The translations under genes were made by a program, and so were the position numbers. The notes beneath the pieces were generated by a model, which saw only the letters and a program-made list of their open reading frames with translations, had not been told where the DNA came from and did not search any database. From positions 48,035,085 through 48,099,084 of the forward strand of contig OY804585.1 in assembly GCA_963680875.1 (NCBI GenBank): 64,000 bases of DNA, given 5' to 3'. The stretch is from Bathymodiolus brooksi. Taxonomy: Eukaryota > Mollusca > Bivalvia > Mytilida > Modiolidae. Below, in pieces: positions 33,906 through 45,912 of this stretch (positions within the stretch are counted from its first letter, which is position 1; every line of letters begins with the position of its first letter).

Positions 33906-35879
33906 CAGTTAAGATGAAAGGTAATTGTTTTATTGATATTGATGGAATTTATGATTATCACTGTTTATAAACTTTCTTTTCATATCAATCAATGAAAATA
34001 ATTGGTTTGCTGAAAGTATGTATTTTGTTGTGGTTCATTGGATGGAATTTGTATCTCATGTGAAGTTCCGTCAATTGCAGACACAACGTTAGGCATATCA
34101 GAACAATACACTTTCTTTTGCCACCAGACTGGGATGGTTGGACACTGAATTTTACGATTACAGACTTTCCGCCTATAAGTCTACCCATGTTGAATTTAAA
34201 ACTCTTGTCAACAGTCGAAACACTGACACCAAAGCATACATAAATAAATAGATAAATAAATAAATATTGAACGGACCGTGTTATTTATCTTAGAGAATCT
34301 CATGATCATCGATGAGCTAAAACAATTGACGAAGGTGGTCCGTTGCTGAGCTTGAGCAGTATAAAACTGGGGCTCTTAAAAGAAAACGACGACAAGTAAA
34401 ACAAAGTGGAAATATTTTAAAATAACATTACTATCAGTTGAAATATGCATATGTATAAAAGTGTAGAAAAGTAGATGAATGGATTTGAATCTGAGGATCC
34501 CTAAAATTCACATCACCTTTTCATAAAGTATATAAAGTTTCCCCTTTTGCGCCCAAATTAAACTTTTAACTTCTATCAGTTACATTCTCTTAAATCAAAG
34601 GGAACTATTCATCCGGTGCCTTGAAAATGTGTTCTGTCATGTGCATAAGTTATTGTTTGCATGATTGGCAGTTAATATTCATCATATTGTTTTCTGGCTT
34701 CTGAACTGTCAATCGAGAAAAAAATAAAATATTCTAGACAGGCCACATATAGCCAGTCACTGGGGTTTGCAATTAATATTTCGCATGCACAATAGCGACC
34801 CCACACCACAAGGTGTGGAAATAGAAATATTCTTCTGTGGTTTAAATGCGTATTAACTGCATTACATGTAAACTGTATGATTCTGTTTGATAAAGTCCTT
34901 TAACTAGAACAGGGAAAAAATGTACACTTTAGTGAAATAGTGATGCAATAAAAGATCGTGAACATGATGTAAAAGAATGAAAGAATTTCAAGGTATATTT
35001 TAAATGAGGTTGAAACAAGTCACCATTTGATATCAATTCGATTGTATTTCATTTTGACGCTTTTAATTACGGAAGACGATCACAACCATTTTTTTTTTTA
35101 ACAATTGCAAAAATATATATCACACTGTCGGAACAGTTCCAACATTCAATAGAAAAATCGTAGAAATATGTAAATTCGATATCCCTAACACACATATAAA
35201 TGATCCCTCCTGGCTTAGTTCAGGTACTTCAATAAAAAGTGACGGGGTTAAACTAGTATGCAGTCGATTTTTATAAGGCATTTCTCTTATTTAATAAAAA
35301 CAATAGAAAGCGAAAATCGCACGATTTTTGCACGACAATCGGTCAACCGTCGCCGATAAGGTATAAATAAGCCTATATAAAAAGGGCATATTGTTTTACC
35401 ATGGGACGGACAGGTTTTGGGAGAATGGAATCATTTATTTTTCTTTACATATGAAATCAGAAATGTTCCATTCAATATCCAGTATTACATAACTATTATA
35501 CTGCTTGATTTTCCTTAGTCAGATTATTTATTTTCTCCCAAGTCTGGCAAAATTATTTATTTGTGCGAAAATTTAAATCAGAAATATTAAAAAAAAAATA
35601 TCAATAAATTTGAAAAGCACCCCTCCTTGAAGTATATAAATAGCGTTTGAGGAAAATATGTATTTTGTATGCAGACTGTAATGTCACTGTGAAACCATTA
35701 TTTGGCCAGTGATATTAATTTTTAACTGTTTTAAACACCGAAATGAAGAAAAAAATATATCTAATCACTTACACTCAACGAACAATTGAAAACAAATGTT
35801 GCAATAAGATCTCCCTCAAAAGATCTTTACGTAAACTCACATGGTTTCGTTATGTTACGGGAAGATACGTTCGTTCGTC
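33906..35879. other. no supported gene
   Basis: AT-rich, with an (AAAT)n-type microsatellite near 34240-34265. A moderately conserved look around 34560-34640 and 35840-35880 did not resolve into any frame. Short frames on the minus strand near 34000-34190 have no motif. Confidence 0.4.
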
Positions 35880-37090
35880 AGTTATCGAGAAATCTCTATT
35901 AATGGAATCCAGTTAGCAAAGTTCGTATTATTAATTGGTAGAACATCATCAATATACCTGGAAGTAAGATTAAAGATTTAAGCCTCTCTACTTTGTTTTG
36001 TCTTTGATAAGTTTTTGTATAAACTCAGACTCATAGGAGTATAGAACAAGTTGGAGAGGAGAGGGGCATAGTTTGTTCCCATAGGGATGTCTAGCTATGA
36101 TTTGTTGAAAAATGTGCCATTCGAACTCGACAAATATATGTTATCGATAAGGAACTCCAATATTTTGATAACTTCATTTTATGTGTAGCACTTTTTACCT
36201 TTCGTTTCGTGCTTGACAAAATAAGTTAATTCGTGACCCAATACTTATACTATAAACTTGTAACGTTGCCACCATTTTTTAAAGTAAAATGCGAACTGTG
36301 AATAATTTACTCTTAAAGAGGAAATGAAAGTATAAAAGGTAAAAAAGTCAAATATTTGGCTAGTTAAAATTTTCGAGAATTAAAATTATCCTCTTCTTTC
36401 AGTATCCACTTTTGATTGATTGAGTGAGTGAGTGATTGTTGTTTAATGCCAATTCAGCAATTTTTCAGCTATATTATGGCGAGAGCAAGTTAATTATCAA
36501 TGAGATGATGATGAGGTACGCTTTGTTCTAGACCAACACACTGAGTTGGATTTTTATAGTGCTAGCTCACTGAAACAACAGTCCACGGGTAGAAATGTCA
36601 CTACATTCGGACACATTATTCTGATTCCGAGCCAACCAATCTTTGCTCTTTCTTCGTAATGCTGCGTGCTTAGCGGAGAAGCAACAAATACCAATTTTAT
36701 AGTCCTTGGTTTGACCCGACCGGGGCTCGAACCCACGATCTACCGCACTCGAGGCGAGCACGCTAACCATTACGCCACCGATGCGGTGCTTTTGATTGAT
36801 GTTACCACGTGAATATAATTTGTCACAGTATGATAGTAGTCCTCCTTTGACTGCATGCACAATTTTAGTCATACTTATAGATAGTTCTTTTGTTGAACAA
36901 GTAGAAGAATATACCTGTTTAAATACTGATTCTTCTGAAATTTTGATATCCAATATAAAGTAGATAATTCACAATTTTCTTCATTTATCGGAATATTCAG
37001 TGATGACATGAATGACTTGTGATTTGCCAAAATGTCTTCTTTGTTTAAAATTAGTATTTTTGTAAGGTTTACCAGAGTTCTTGGAAATAG
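35880..37090 (-). pseudogene. Penelope-like reverse transcriptase, decayed copy 2
   Basis: Reads on the minus strand from about 37075 (KEDILANHKSFMSSLNIP, then STCSTKELSISMTKI) through a SINE insertion (36421-36788) to remnants of the GIPMGTN motif B region near 36085 and the YIDDVL region near 35950. Several frameshifts and stops break it. It is collinear with residues ~215-470 of the copy at 14107-15903. Both ends of the element are missing. It was inserted before the SINE that cuts it. Confidence 0.82.
36421..36788 (-). mobile_element. tRNA-derived SINE (family B), best copy
   Basis: Minus strand, starting at 36788 with ACCGCATCGGTGGCGTAATG, an A box (TGGCGTAATGG) and a clean B box (GGGTTCGAGCCCC). 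The body has AGCAACAAATACC and GAGCAAAGATTGG in reverse, and the tail reads TGAAAAATTGCTGAATTGGC with (TCAC/TCAA)n. It is flanked by CTTTTGATTGAT at 36409-36420 and 36789-36800, a 12-bp target-site duplication. Tail fragments of the same family occur at about 37108-37140 and 45108-45150. Confidence 0.92.
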
Positions 37091-37548
37091 CAAGTTCTTT
37101 ATATTGCTCGTTTGGCGTTAAACAACAATCACTCACTTCATTACTTATTTACCAAACCTTATTTCTTGTGGTTTTTGAATATTTTTATGATGTTTACCTA
37201 TTTGAAATTAAGTATGTTTGTAAGCTCAACTGGACAAAACGGCCAAGTGAAGTATTTTCATTTAGTGTCCGTCGTCTTTTATCCATAACTTTTCATATTA
37301 ATATTTAATCTTTTTCTTAGAAACTGCAAAAACCAAATGCTTTAACTATTTTACGTTATCAAGTTTTGGGACTATTTTGTAGCGCGTGCATATATAGTAC
37401 ATGTTTATGCAAAACGCACATGCATCAACGCTTACCTCACCATGACCAGACCCAAAGGGTCATGTAAGGTATTATCATCACATTGCGTCCAGTGTGGTCT
37501 ATAAATCTTTATCATTAACATTGGAGGGATGTAGGAGAGGTGTGTATT

Positions 37549-38421
37549 CAGTGCCGTCTTAACGCATGGGCACGTGGGGCAGTTGCCCGGGGGCCCACGA
37601 GCATAGGGGCCCCATGCTTATATATGCATGTTGTGTACTGTACATGTATGTTTTTCTAAGGTTTAAATACTGACTTTGTTGGAAATACCAATACAATATA
37701 CATGTATGTTTAATTATACCCCCCGCAACGAAGTTGTAGGGGGGTATTATACTGGTTTCACCATGTCCGTCTGTAGACAAATCCTATGTCGTACGATAAC
37801 TTGAGTTGTGTTTCTTAGAATCTTTTAAAATTGTATCAGCTGTTTACTGGTGAAGAGAGGAGGATCCCTTTCTTTTTTGACGATTTTCACTTTTGCCGTT
37901 CCAGAGTTATTGGACTTGATATGACGGAAAATAGGATTTTTACCCTATATCGTATCATAACTTGAGTAGTGTTTCTCATAATGTTTTGAAATTTTATCAG
38001 CAGCTTACCAGTGAAGAGAGGAGGATCCCTTTCATTTTTGACGATTTTCACTTTTGCCGTCCCAGAGTTATTGGACTTGATATGACGGAAAATAGGATTT
38101 TTACTCTATGTCGTATGATAGCTTGAGTAGTGTTTCTCAGAATGTTTTGAAATTTTATCAGCAGCTTACCGGTGAAGAGAAGGAGGGTCCCTTTCATTTT
38201 TGGTCGGAACAATCAGTAATGTTTTGTCTATGGAAATAGGTTGGACAGATGCGGGGGGGGGGGGGGGGGGGGGGGGTAATTCTTAGTGAGCTGTGCTCAC
38301 AGTAATACTAGTTGTACATGTATATACATTTACATTTTTATTCCTATGAGTGGTTGTATAGGTATGGGCCCCAGTGCACTGCTTTTCCCGGGGGGCCCGT
38401 GATGCTGTTAAGGCGGCCCTG
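37549..38421. mobile_element. CAGTGCCGTCTTAA-type TIR element
   Basis: The left end CAGTGCCGTCTTAACGCATG (37549) and the reversed right end CAGGGCCGCCTTAACAGCAT (38421) are imperfect inverted copies, with G/C-rich GGGCCC subterminal blocks on both sides. No clean target duplication was found. The interior is mainly a TATACCCCCC repeat (37717-38313). CAG ends suggest a hAT-type non-autonomous element. Confidence 0.6.
37717..38313 (+). repeat. TATACCCCCC repeat with hairpin ends and ~158-bp subunits
   Basis: Opens with a hairpin (TACCCCCC at 37717-37724 pairing with GGGGGGTA at 37739-37746, inner CAAC/GTTG). About three subunits of ~158 bp follow, sharing TATGTCGTATGATA-like and GAAGAGAGGAGGATCCCTTT motifs. 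Near the end come a run of 24 G residues (38253-38276) and a GTGAGC...GCTCAC hairpin (about 38287-38301). No coding capacity. Confidence 0.75.
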
Positions 38422-38576
38422 CTTCTATTGTTATTATCCAAAAAGCAGTATAGAGGGTCTACACATGTAAAATGCTACGGTAACGTTGTTGTTTAGATAT
38501 TTCAGCAGATAAACAATACCATTTAATTTGTGGAAGAAGGAAGCTTTTAAAGCACATCTATAAAACATGTATTTAA

Positions 38577-40098
38577 GGGTGTAGACCTGGGTTACCCTAA
38601 ATTTTTCCTATGAATTTGCATCATAGAATAGTTATGTCTAAATACCTTATCTGCCAAAGTTTCAAAAAATTTCACCGTGCCGTTTTTTCCATAGCACATC
38701 CTAAATATAGCAATTTTGGGGGTATTCTTGACGCCAGATGATAATACCAGTTTCGGAAGATTCTAATAGATATGCACATTTATTTCTGATTGAATGGGAA
38801 TATTTTGGATTTAATACACTTGAGAGTGTTGTTGTTGAATAAATATGAAATATCTAGCAAATCTGAATATACTGTTTGGAGATAATCACGTGCTAAACAG
38901 TGGAAACGGGGAAAAAAGGGGGGATGCCCTGAGGACCACCTTGGTATTAAAAATCGGATTAAAAAAAATTCCTGTCAATTAATTTTCACCAAAAAAATGT
39001 CACACTAAAGAATAGACATATAGACGTCATTACACCAAATTTTACAAACTTTTACCGTCAGATTTTTAAAATATTTAAATGTATGTCTTTCATGGATGGC
39101 AGCCAGAAAAAAATGAAATTGTCGAGGAAATTTATCACACATCCACCCTTTGCTAGTTTCTTTGTTTGTGAGATAAAAAAAAAAATTGTTGCCAATTACA
39201 AAAAGCTTTTGAATTCTTGTAATTGACACAGTGGATGTCCAAATTACCAAATGACTGCATTTGTCTTTTTTATTTTAATGTCAGCTAGGGAAGGGAAGGT
39301 GTGGTTTGAGGGTGTCTCTACTTGATTAATTCATTACACACAAAAAAAACAAAAAACACAGACAGCCACGCAGCTGTATTGTTAAATTCCTTCAAATTCT
39401 GTGCTCCAGTTGTATTCGTTTGATTCTGGTTTATTCTTTAGTTGTCTTAGGAGAAAGGGGCGGCGGTATAAGAGATGATCAGATATTACCAATTTTTTTC
39501 CAAACATAGCTTTCTATTTTTTTACTACCATAAAATGAATTTGCTCTATAGTTTCATAATATCTAAGATTCTGGTGTATATATTTAATTTTTTTTGGACA
39601 AACCCTTGAAATTCAATAGAAAAAGGTTGTCACCCAAATTGTATTACATTTATGGCATTTTTGGCAACATATTTCGATGAACATTTTTTCTAGAAAGAGA
39701 TATTTCAATGATATCTTGTGGGCACCGGCATATAATAATAACACACTGCCTTACACTGGTATAAGCAGCAATAAGATATAAAAATACTAGGAGCACAGCT
39801 ATGGAAGGGTAAAAGGAAACTGAGGAGTCATTTTTTTAACTGGCCATATCCAATAAATGGGTGTAGGCCTAGGGTACCGCGCTTCATTGAAAATGTACTT
39901 CGGTCAACGCTTTCATACCCCAATGAAACTTCAAAAGAATGCATTCAATTCTTAAATGTAAACAATCTTTGTCACGAAGAAGCTTGGTATTGAGGTGGGG
40001 GGGGGGGGGGGGGGGGGGATTTTTCAAACGCACAGATGATCATATATTTGAGAAGACACTGAAAATAGAGTTATCTCCCATACCCTAGGCCTACACCC
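38577..40098. mobile_element. TTAA-targeting DNA transposon, short copy
   Basis: TTAA at 38573-38576 and 40099-40102 flanks ends GGGTGTAGACCTGGG and GGCCTACACCC. It aligns with 30373-33831 along both flanks of the hAT-like insertion, but has its own small differences: a CCTATG-type deletion near the left end, an extra block around 39240-39480, and a G tract of 22 at 39997-40018 where the long copy has only about five Gs. No transposase. Confidence 0.8.
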
Positions 40099-40102
40099 TT
40101 AA

Positions 40103-42139
40103 GGAAAAATTTTACTACGCTGATTATTTAATGAAAATGAAAACGACGATTGTATTACATGACGTTTACTGTGACGTAACTTATCCGGAATATTTACACG
40201 TCCGCAATCGATATTACAAAAACCAGTGTTTTAAAATAATCGTTTTTTAGCATTTGTTTATTAAATTTTAAAAAATGCAATAGAACAACGGCATCTCGAA
40301 GAAAGACTGATCTTGGAAAAAATTTAACAGTCAATAGACTTTATCATTGAATACGATATTTTCATATGGCGAAGAATACAGGGATTGAACGTAGCAAGAA
40401 AAATCCCATAGAACTCGGAAAAAGGGGGGGCTTCTTGCATATTTGGCCTTTCAATCTATTCGCACATTTAATTAAATGAAATTCAACACTTTGCCACGCA
40501 TTTTTCTTGAAGAACAGAATATCCCCAATCCGCCGGTTCCTGCATTACTTGTATTGAACATCGCTATGCCGTTGTTCTGCTCGGTTTTAGTGGTCACGAT
40601 GCTACTTTCTCTTTAATGTGATCACGTGACCTCTGTTATTGATTCCTAATATTATTTTTTTTCATTTTGAGTAGATCACACATAATTTTATTGGTTTATG
40701 GCTTAAATGATTAAAATTAATGCATTTTCGCGTGTATTGAACCAAAAGGTAAAAACACATTTTTTTTTATGGATTTCCAATTGATGGACAACCTTAACAT
40801 GACTGCGAATTTGGCATAAATAAAATAACAAATGGCTTCCTCTAGGAAAACGCCGACTTTATGTGAAAGGGACACCAGACAGCTGTGAGGAACGAATTTA
40901 ATACATCCCTTATTGTAAAGGACACACTCCTTACACGTAAAAGACAACTTACAGCAGATTCTGATAACAACAGTTTATTAGGAGTGTTGTTGGTTTGTCA
41001 CAAAGCAAAATAATATCTACCATCTCCTCTTTTTCTAGTAACAATCATACATAGAATCATGGCAGCGACACACATTTTACCTACACGATTAATCATATGG
41101 TTGTAAACTTGTTCTCATCATAAATATATACTTAATTGTAAAACAATTATCTATGACAACCACTTTCCATGGGATATCTGATTCCAAGGCTTGTTATCAG
41201 TTTATCAAAAAAGCAAAAATAATTCTCACAGGTTCCTAGCTAAAAATCGTTACACATTAAACATTTTGCTTCACACCATTTCCCAAAATATGTCCATATT
41301 GTCAAAAAAAAGGCGATCTTTAAATATTGGACTTCTCTCAACCCGCACCTTGGCATATTTTATTTATATAGATTTGTGATGGTTGTCCGTAAAAATGTAC
41401 TGGAATATATCATCGCATTGGTTGTCGCTAAGAATAAAGTACGGTTAAAAATGTGTTTAAACAAATTTCAAATATCACAAAGTTCTATTGTCCAAACAAA
41501 TCTATCTATTACTTCTTTAAGGTTAATACCAAAATTTCGACCATTTTTCGACAATCAAAGTTTCTGAATTGATAATGACCTCAATACATTTGCATGTACA
41601 TTATCAATGTCATAGCAGACGATGAAACCAAAATTGGTCTGTATGAGATATATTTTTTAAATGATTAAGGCTTTGTTAAGGTGACCAAAAAATGAATTAC
41701 GAAAAAATACAATTTGAACGTGAAATAATAGATGTGGTACGTAGTTCTTACATTTAAAGATGATATTTTTAGATCAGATTTCTTGAGATCATTCATGCAA
41801 TTTCAGCATCATAATATAACCTCTGACAAATGAAGCGATCAAAATAATGCGAGATTTTATCACTTGAAACAAACCGTCGAAAATGGGTGACGTTGCGACA
41901 TGACTATTTCATAATAATTGTTGACTGCACTAAGTTCCATTTTCTGAATGAATTATATACCGATATTGAAAGATTAACCAGTAGTATGTGCTTTGCACTA
42001 CACCTGAAAAGGTCAAATTTAATTGGGTAGATGTTTAAATGAAGTCATGATTTTATGTTAGTTACAGAAGAACATTATTGTGTTGAACATTGGTGACATG
42101 AGAGTAATGGAGGTGTATGTATATGTATATAATCCTTAC
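40103..42139. other. no supported gene
   Basis: AT-rich. The short frames at 40717-40947 (minus) and 41191-41567 (plus) have mixed composition but no domain and no splice context. I see no transposon borders, though 40105-40650 looks less AT-biased than the rest. Confidence 0.4.
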
Positions 42140-42515
42140 TTATGATGATTTTATATTTTACCATAACTATGGGCATCAATGGATGTATTTTAGATTTTAC
42201 CACAAAATGTGCACAGATGATATGTCTTTTAGATTTTACCACAATTATGCGTCTTAGTTTTTACCACATTTATGAGTTTTATATTTTACCACAATTATGT
42301 GAATCGATGGATGTGTTTTAGATTTTACCACAATTATGTGCAACGATGGAGGTATCCTAGATTTTATCACTTTTTAAATTTAGCCGTGAATTTCACCAAA
42401 TCTATGTGTCGTGATTTTACCACACCTATGTGCCTTAGATTTTAACACAATTGTGTGCATCAATGGATGTGTCTCAGATTTTACTACTGCTATGGGCATC
42501 GATGGATGTTTCTTA
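42140..42515. repeat. degenerate repeat of TTTTACCACAATTATG-GATGGATG units
   Basis: Eight or so irregular units join AGATTTTACCACAATTATGTG to a CATCAATGGATGTGTTT-like part; some units lack the second part. A 33-bp stretch of one unit (42439-42471) is found again, exactly and inverted, at 44041-44073 inside the Mutator-like element. Confidence 0.75.
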
Positions 42516-42819
42516 TTCAAAGTGCGTGTGTTATGACATACTCTTTTAAAAATGTTCCACATCCCGTATAAAGTATATAATATAGTGTGATAAAAATTCT
42601 TAAGAAATATAAACTACGCTTCAATAATGGATGAAGATCCGTTGAAGAAGTGGTTCGCCTGACAAAGGCGGCAACATACAGAGAAGGTAACAGGTAAGGT
42701 AAGGTAACAGCTTCGGAACATGTTTTTATTCCTGAAATCAATCCACATTGCATAGTAAGTCAAATTTATGCTTTGTTTATTGAGTTTTATTATGCTTTGT
42801 TTTTGTTTTTGTTTTTTAA

Positions 42820-44203
42820 AGGCACAGGCTACGAATACGACGGAAACGTATTCGTAGCCTGAGTTCTACAAGTACGACGGGCGGAAGTTGTGACTAAATG
42901 ATCAACCTGTTTCCGGACATGGACACCTATTTTACGGAAATTAATCACGTATTGCTAGCATCTAGAGGCAACGAATACGACGGATTTTTGTTTTCTTAAA
43001 TATATTGTTTTTAGACATTTATTACTGTGATACTATAAAGTTTAAAGAAGAAAAAAATATACATAGATATTTTTAATTTAAGAATTATCATATAAAATTT
43101 AAAATTTCAAGTAAGACAATAGGTAAATACAATTTATTAAATTAATAATGTTTAAAGTTATTTTAAGCAATTTCGGCAACACCAGTAGATTTTTTTCGGC
43201 GCAAAACGTAGTCCAATACATCTGGGATCCCTGGAAGTGTTTCTTCATTTTCTGAAGAATATATTGTATAGGTATATTTTAAAAGTTATATTGATTTGTG
43301 TGCGGCAAGTAGTAATAAGCAGAAAAAATGACAAAATCTATTTGAAAATGTATTGGGAACAGTTTCCTTAATCCTTGAAATTAAAATGCTTAGGAAAAGA
43401 TTCGTGATGTTTAAATTTAACAAAAATCAATGTGTTAAAAGATAAATTAAACAATATACCACAGCCCTCAGTCGCTTTATGATCCCTTTCCATCCTCAAT
43501 GATGAAACAACTCTCATCAGATTCTCAAAAAAGGTAACGATATTTGAAAATTTCGAAATTACTTTCTTTAGCTTCTGGTTAATTGATTCTACCCTATTGT
43601 TGGTTCTGTTAAGATAATTGTGCGCATTTGACTGCATTCCCTCTACCCACTCGGATCTGATAGGATGCCAGTTGTCATTGGAAAACCTTATAACAGACTC
43701 CAAATTTGTCTTCTTCAGCTCTTCATATATCTCAAAGTAACTTCCATATTTTTATATTTGAACCCCGTACCAAGCTTCCTTGAGCTACGCTTATAAAGTT
43801 GGACGTAGTTATCCTGCTGGAAATTTTTTAGGGCACACTCTAAAGAAGTACTCATATCAGTGAAATCTATGGGCTTAATCGTGTATTGTAAGACTAGTTT
43901 TTCAATGCATCAGATTTTATTGGAATAAAAATAAACTACAAACAGAAAATTATATAAAAAAAATCATAAATTGTCATTTAATGGAAAAAAACCAATATAT
44001 CTACGAAAACAAAAATCCGTCGTATTCGTAGCCTCTAAATCACATCCATTGATGCACACAATTGTGTTAAAATCGTGATTAATTTCCGTAAAATAGGTGT
44101 CCATGTCCGGAAACCGGTTGATCATTTAGTCACAACTTCCGCCCGTCGTACTTTTAGAACCCAGGCTACGAATACGTTTCCGTCGTATTCGTAGCCTGTG
44201 CCT
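42820..44203. mobile_element. Mutator-like element with long hairpin-tipped TIRs
   Basis: TIRs of about 132 bp (42820-42951 and the reverse of about 44074-44203), nearly identical. The outermost ~45 bp of each can fold on itself: AGGCTACGAATACGACGG is followed by its own complement ending CGTATTCGTAGCCT. TTTTTAA flanks both ends (42813-42819, 44204-44210). A further GAATACGACGGATTTTTG motif lies just inside each TIR. The interior retains two pieces of a SWIM/MULE-type transposase on the minus strand but no catalytic core, so the element is non-autonomous. Confidence 0.82.
43368..43855 (-). pseudogene. internally deleted MULE-type transposase remnant
   Basis: The minus-strand frame from ATG at 43855 encodes a short N-terminal piece (QQDNYVQLYKRSSRKL) resembling the start of ZSWIM3-like, Mutator-type transposases. 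After a frame change near 43755 the sequence continues as KYGSYFEIYEELKK, WHPIRSEWVEGMQSNA and NRTNNRVESINQKLK, the region downstream of the catalytic domain, ending at 43368. The DDE core and the SWIM zinc finger are not seen. The continuous frame from 43703 opens with TTG, not ATG. This is a deletion derivative that keeps both gene ends. Confidence 0.7.
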
Positions 44204-44424
44204 TTTTTAAGATATGTAGTATAATGCAATAAATAATGATACATACGTTCAGTGCTTTTCTTTACCTGACTTTGTCGGTCCGCTGTGAGGAATTAGATGC
44301 ACATATTAACTAACTTTATTTATTTCTGAAAAACACATACATGTATTGTGAACACATTTTGGAGAAAATTTTATCGACATCTGAGGTGGGGCCCATTTTG
44401 GCCCTTATAGATCCCAGTCCTTTA

Positions 44425-44462
44425 GTAGAAAACCTTAAAGAAATTAATTAGTGGTTTCACAC
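44425..44462. mobile_element. small TIR element, copy B, right part
   Basis: Matches the end of copy A (21283-21327), from TAGTAGAAAACC to GTGGTTTCACAC, with a 6-bp difference (CTATTA absent here). It is the detached end of the unit that starts at 24510. Confidence 0.68.
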
Positions 44463-45649
44463 CTTTCAACCACATGTATGTGTGACAAATAAATCCTGAT
44501 AGTTGATATTTATACATACATTCAACATTGTATTGATGAAAAGTTATTATTAATCTCCCGTAAACATTAAGTTTGTTAACCTGTGCCAGTTTTACTTACA
44601 TCTGGTCCATTACTTTGATGTATGTTTGCAACACTATTTTATATACAATGAATGTACAATGATATGAGCTATACCTACAGTCTATTGTTTTATTAGTACA
44701 TAAATGAGCATTAACTACATGTACTGCAGATATTTATATTTAGGAACATTTACTTAAATGACAAATCAGACACAGGCCCTTGTGATATTAATTGCACTGT
44801 GAATGTTAAATTCAGAGGAGAATATTTGTGGATTTATAAATTACACTAAATATAAAAAAAAGTATGTTCTAATTATTTGGAGAGATACATGTATATTAAA
44901 AGATATAGCATGTTGAAAAGGAAAGTGTTTATATTTAATTCCCAAAAATAATGGATAGAAATGTTTGCATGAAAAGGGATAGGGTTACTGATGGGCAATC
45001 ATTTCAAATCATAATCGATATTCGATAATAATCAGAGAGGCATTAATTGATTATAATCAAGTCTTAGTTTTGATTTTATTATCCCCTCGCCAACAGAGTA
45101 TGTCACTGAAAAATTGCTGAGTTGGCATTATTAACAACACTGACTCGTTCAATATTTAATTCCAACAAATTGATGGCCTATTTTTTTCTGATCTCCCACA
45201 AAAACCAATATTTCTGTATATTTTTATGACAAATTGATATTAAATCTGTTAGAGGTATCACTTATGATTTTTTTTTATTCTACGTGTAATGAACTTTAAC
45301 CAATATATTCTGTCTTCTAGTTATATATTTTGTAAATTTCTACGATCATAATCACTGCTATTGTAATGTCCATTTTCATGTTGTCATTCAAGATGGCTGC
45401 TGTTACTAAAAATAGACATTTCTTTATGTGTCCATTGCTGCAATATCATAAATCAATTATATAATTTTAACTGTAGTTACATGGGGATGAGAAGTTAAAA
45501 ATATATTCTGGGTCTTTTTGAGTAGAAGTGAATCCCTTCAGGTTGAGACAACATGAAGTGTTTTTTCCCTCTGCAGAGTTTCATGGAATTTGGATAGTTA
45601 TACTTATGTCTCGGAAATACTTTTTTTTCGCAAAACGTGAATATTTACT
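44463..45649. other. AT-rich DNA with a SINE tail fragment
   Basis: About 45108-45150 is an isolated family B SINE tail (GAAAAATTGCTGAGTTGGCA). A GATTATAATC-rich patch lies near 45005-45060. A CAAGATGGCTGC word occurs near 45390. No gene recognised. Confidence 0.45.
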
Positions 45650-45912
45650 TTATAATATCAGAATTTGTGTGAACTTTAACGTTTGGGAGTTCCCAGCGCC
45701 CTAATTTTATTTTGAACTTTTGAATTCTTGACAAAGAAAGACATTTTGTTTTCATTGTGACCTGCCTTGACTTATCCTGGGGCCAATTAACACATTGTGA
45801 ACAGTTCATAACATCCTGAATGAAATTGGACTTTGGACCCGTAGTAAAATCGGCGGATTATAGTAAATGTGACCTATTGACTTTATTGTAGTCGATAACC
45901 AGAACGAGAAAC

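Larger units (their letters stand above)
24938..44422. mobile_element. inferred 19.5-kb nested pogo-like insertion
   Basis: The left end (from 24938) and right end (to 44422) align as ~40-bp imperfect inverted repeats with no length difference. The outer CTAAAG is shared (TA being target), followed by 12 unlike bases, then a 22-bp block, TAAGG..CAAAAT.GGCCCCAC, with three mismatches. The insertion divides one small TIR element whose two halves rejoin across it. TA target use and a pogo-type helix-turn-helix frame 140 bp inside the left end agree with Tc1/mariner-pogo. Most of the present length is younger insertions: the AGCTCACC repeat, SINE plus TTAA plus hAT-like set, Penelope copy, CAGTGCC element, second TTAA element and Mutator-like element. 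The long intervening DNA is the weak point. Confidence 0.5.

Noticed and set aside
37549..38421. 5-bp target duplication at the CAGTGCC element
   Set aside because: Flanks GTATT and CTTCT do not match; the element call rests on its TIRs only.
24938..44422. Polinton/Maverick as the explanation of the 19.5-kb unit
   Set aside because: Size would fit, but no polymerase B, integrase, ATPase or capsid frame is present, the flank is TA rather than 6 bp, and the length comes from nested repeats.
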